64,000 bases of DNA, taken from positions 81,001-145,000 of the forward strand of contig JAODTK010005531.1 in NCBI GenBank assembly GCA_026419785.1, in the 5' to 3' direction. The notes under the pieces were generated by a model. That model had not been told where the DNA came from, ran no database searches, and saw only the letters and a list, made by a program, of their open reading frames with translations. The position numbers were made by a program, and so were the translations under genes. Source of the DNA: Sclerodactyla briareus. Its lineage: Eukaryota; Echinodermata; Holothuroidea; Dendrochirotida; Sclerodactylidae. Below, in pieces: positions 61,941-64,000 of this stretch (position 1 is its first letter; every line of letters starts with the position of its first letter).

Positions 61941-62999
61941 TGAGTGCTGTGTTTTTAACAAGAACCCAACCCATCTGTCGTGGTGATTCCTGGCATATTT
62001 GTGGGCTAAAATCTAAAAAAAAATGTGGGAATTCAGAGAGTACACCTGACATCTGAATATTAGGATGCAAACGGAGATAGATCCAATCTCGACCAAAACA
62101 TACCAGTGTGTCGGTTCCATGTAACCCATCACTCCTTTTGGCACCAACAATGTAAGTATAGATGGTTGTACATGTTATAACGTGACATGCTCGGGAGGGT
62201 GTTCCCCAGCTGGTAATTTTTTGCAGGTGCTCGCTGACAAATAGTGCACTTGTGGATTTTTTTCAGCATGAATATTCAGAAAAGTTTGGCAACCAATTTA
62301 GAATTTTCAATTCATTCTCACCCTTCTCCATCATAGCCTACATATCATTCAGTGACTTCCGTCCAAGTTTGATTTAACTTCTGGCTCACAGCCCACTTTA
62401 CTCCACTGCTCTATCAACTAACATGGTACCCCTAGCTTGATCTGCCCTCATCCATGACTAGCCCAGAAAAGAGTGAATTCATTGCCATTCATTGCCATTC
62501 CTTGTTACTGCAAAACCACCATCTCTCTAGTTTACCCAGTACCCACCATGCAATCCTCAAGGCTATTTATTTTGTTTGTTTAGAACTCAATTTCCGCAGA
62601 CAGGCCTGGGCTGGTGAATTTGCTATGGAGTGCACTACGGTACTGTCCTAAGCTCCTCTCTGAATTGAACGGATCTCTCCTCACGTGTCAACATCGCAAT
62701 GTTTCTCTGCTTCTGGTTTTGATTTATAAGATTTTTAATAATCGTGTTATTATAAATATTCGGTGAAGCATCGGCTTTTTTTCTACGTCCTGTGAAGGCT
62801 TCCGTTATTTTAATACGTCACATGACCACACTCCTCTCATGGTCATCTCAGCATTAATTATAGTAAAGTGGGGTAAAAAAAATTCCTAAAGTTTGCTTTA
62901 GTGTTGGCCTTTGTGTATGGGAACAGTACAGTTTTTTTTTTTTATTTTAGTCCTTATATGTGTGGAGTGGGATTGCTTTAAAGGGACTTAACGAAAAAC

Positions 63000-63230
63000 A
63001 AGCGACCGCCCCCGTGTCTCGCTGTTTACGCGATCAGTTATTTCATCTATTAGTCACCACCGAACAATTACAAGGCATTCCATGAGTTGCTTTTAGGTTC
63101 TGGTATTAGCATTTGACAAAAACGCCCTACTAATCAGTGACCAATTTCCAATCTGTAAGGACTGCTATTGACAATGTCTACATATAAGGTTTTTGTGGAA
63201 TGTGACTAAGATGCTACACTTATGCAAATT
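63000..63230. repeat. Dispersed ~230-bp repeat, copy 3
   Basis: It shares GGCATTCCATGA, CTGGTATTAGCATTTGA, TAATCAGTGACCAATTTCCA, ACAATGTCTAC and TTTTGTGGAATGTGACT with the block at 41780-42010. Confidence 0.7.
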
Positions 63231-64000
63231 GACAATAATTCAACTTTCTGTGACCCATTGTCTCACTTCACTTATCTCAGACCAACTGTGAACCACACTT
63301 TAATACATTTCATCAGAACTCACACATCAAGAAACTTTGCAGATCAAGACAATTTATCCACACTGCATAACCCCTATTGACCTGATTCAATTTCACATTT
63401 TGGCGAGACTACAGTAGAACCCAGTCTCATAGTGGAAGCTGTCCTATCCATCAAGTTGTCTGTCTCCTACGTGTCACCCATAAGATTCCATTAAAGGAAT
63501 TCTGCAGGCACATACACAGACATCTCAATATTGTTCGTTCCTTTTAGGAAAAACTGATTCCACAGAGAATCAAAAGGTTTAGCTTATCTTCAACATTATA
63601 ATACACGTTCGAGTTTACGGTGCTATTCCTGCCCACTTACATGCGTATCCTCCATCATATGTTAATTATCCTTCATCCGGGTTCTTTATGACGTTGCACC
63701 CGAACACATCATTTGTTTACGTTCGTCGAAATCTCCAACTTAGAACTCACTAGGAAACACAGGGATCTTACAATGATGATATTCAATTAGTCTATTTTCA
63801 ACAAGGGAATATTTACGAAGAAATTGGAAGTGGATGGCCGGACCCTCTTCCCTATTACTATGGAGCCCACCGATTCACTGCCGATGAATTACAGGAACGA
63901 GAGATTCGTTCCACGAAAGGACACTGATTCATAAGAGGAAAACCTTAGACCTACGGACCCTAGTGTGGTTAAGGACTGAACAATACTAACTGGTGTACAT

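Larger units (their letters stand above)
58393..64000. other. Upstream intron of PDZD8; first exon not seen
   Basis: The exon starting at 58392 begins in phase 0 after a good acceptor, so at least one coding exon with the transmembrane anchor must lie upstream. I found no hydrophobic segment in a plausible minus-strand exon up to 64000, so it is probably outside the window. The stretch contains a SINE, a two-copy duplication and one dispersed repeat. Confidence 0.5.

Noticed and set aside
61326..61961. 211-codon minus-strand frame
   Set aside because: It has duplicated low-complexity sequence (HTSKFSTQVFPQS, HVLNFFHQVFLKT), no domain and no splice context; it spans a simple two-copy DNA duplication.

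Overview
The window looks like nuclear DNA from a marine invertebrate deuterostome, most likely an echinoderm of sea-urchin type. This is inferred from the small conserved exons in multi-kilobase introns, the frequent TAGGCCTA-like words, the tRNA-derived SINEs, and abundant repeats rich in TGACCT/AGGTCA. There are no bacterial operons, no rRNA and no CRISPR array. The species cannot be named from sequence alone. || One gene accounts for nearly all the coding signal. On the minus strand, 15 exons between 58392 and 14353 encode an orthologue of PDZD8, an ER membrane-contact-site lipid-transfer protein. In gene order they cover the SMP lipid-transfer domain (58.4-46.9 kb), the PDZ domain (45.6-40.9 kb), an acidic/proline-rich linker (40.96-40.26 kb), a C2-like domain (33.9-31.3 kb), a C1 zinc finger (20.5-19.7 kb), a Ser/acidic linker (17.9 kb), and a C-terminal coiled coil plus acidic tail (16.7-14.35 kb). 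The N-terminal transmembrane exon was not found and probably lies beyond 64000. One exon at the start of the C2-like domain and possibly one after the C1 domain are also missing. || The main peculiarity is that the central SMP exon is tandemly amplified. Six ~178-bp copies and a seventh partial one lie head to tail at 50300-51495. Only the 3'-most copy keeps the full exon and a splice donor. The others run straight into the polypyrimidine tract and AG of the next copy. Many PDZD8 exons also carry single-base indels that break the frame, while splice sites, intron phases and protein similarity are preserved. Uncorrected long-read consensus errors explain this best, but a young pseudogene is not excluded. 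|| The introns hold a rich repeat landscape. It includes a 3.8-kb minisatellite of 45/47-bp units (36.4-40.2 kb) and two copies of a TIR element with one versus four internal ~590-bp units (32.1-33.7 and 20.65-23.96 kb). There are arrays of a ~310-bp TGACCT-rich family, a hAT-like 814-bp element at 52.5 kb with a truncated relative 32 bp from a PDZD8 splice acceptor, a duplicated ~307-bp MITE at 49.2-49.8 kb, tRNA-SINEs, and a 5'-truncated LINE with a 29-bp target-site duplication. The 14 kb downstream of the PDZD8 stop codon and the 5.6 kb upstream of its first visible exon contain no gene I can support. I see no novel multi-gene system. The exon array and the repeat architecture are the items most worth follow-up.
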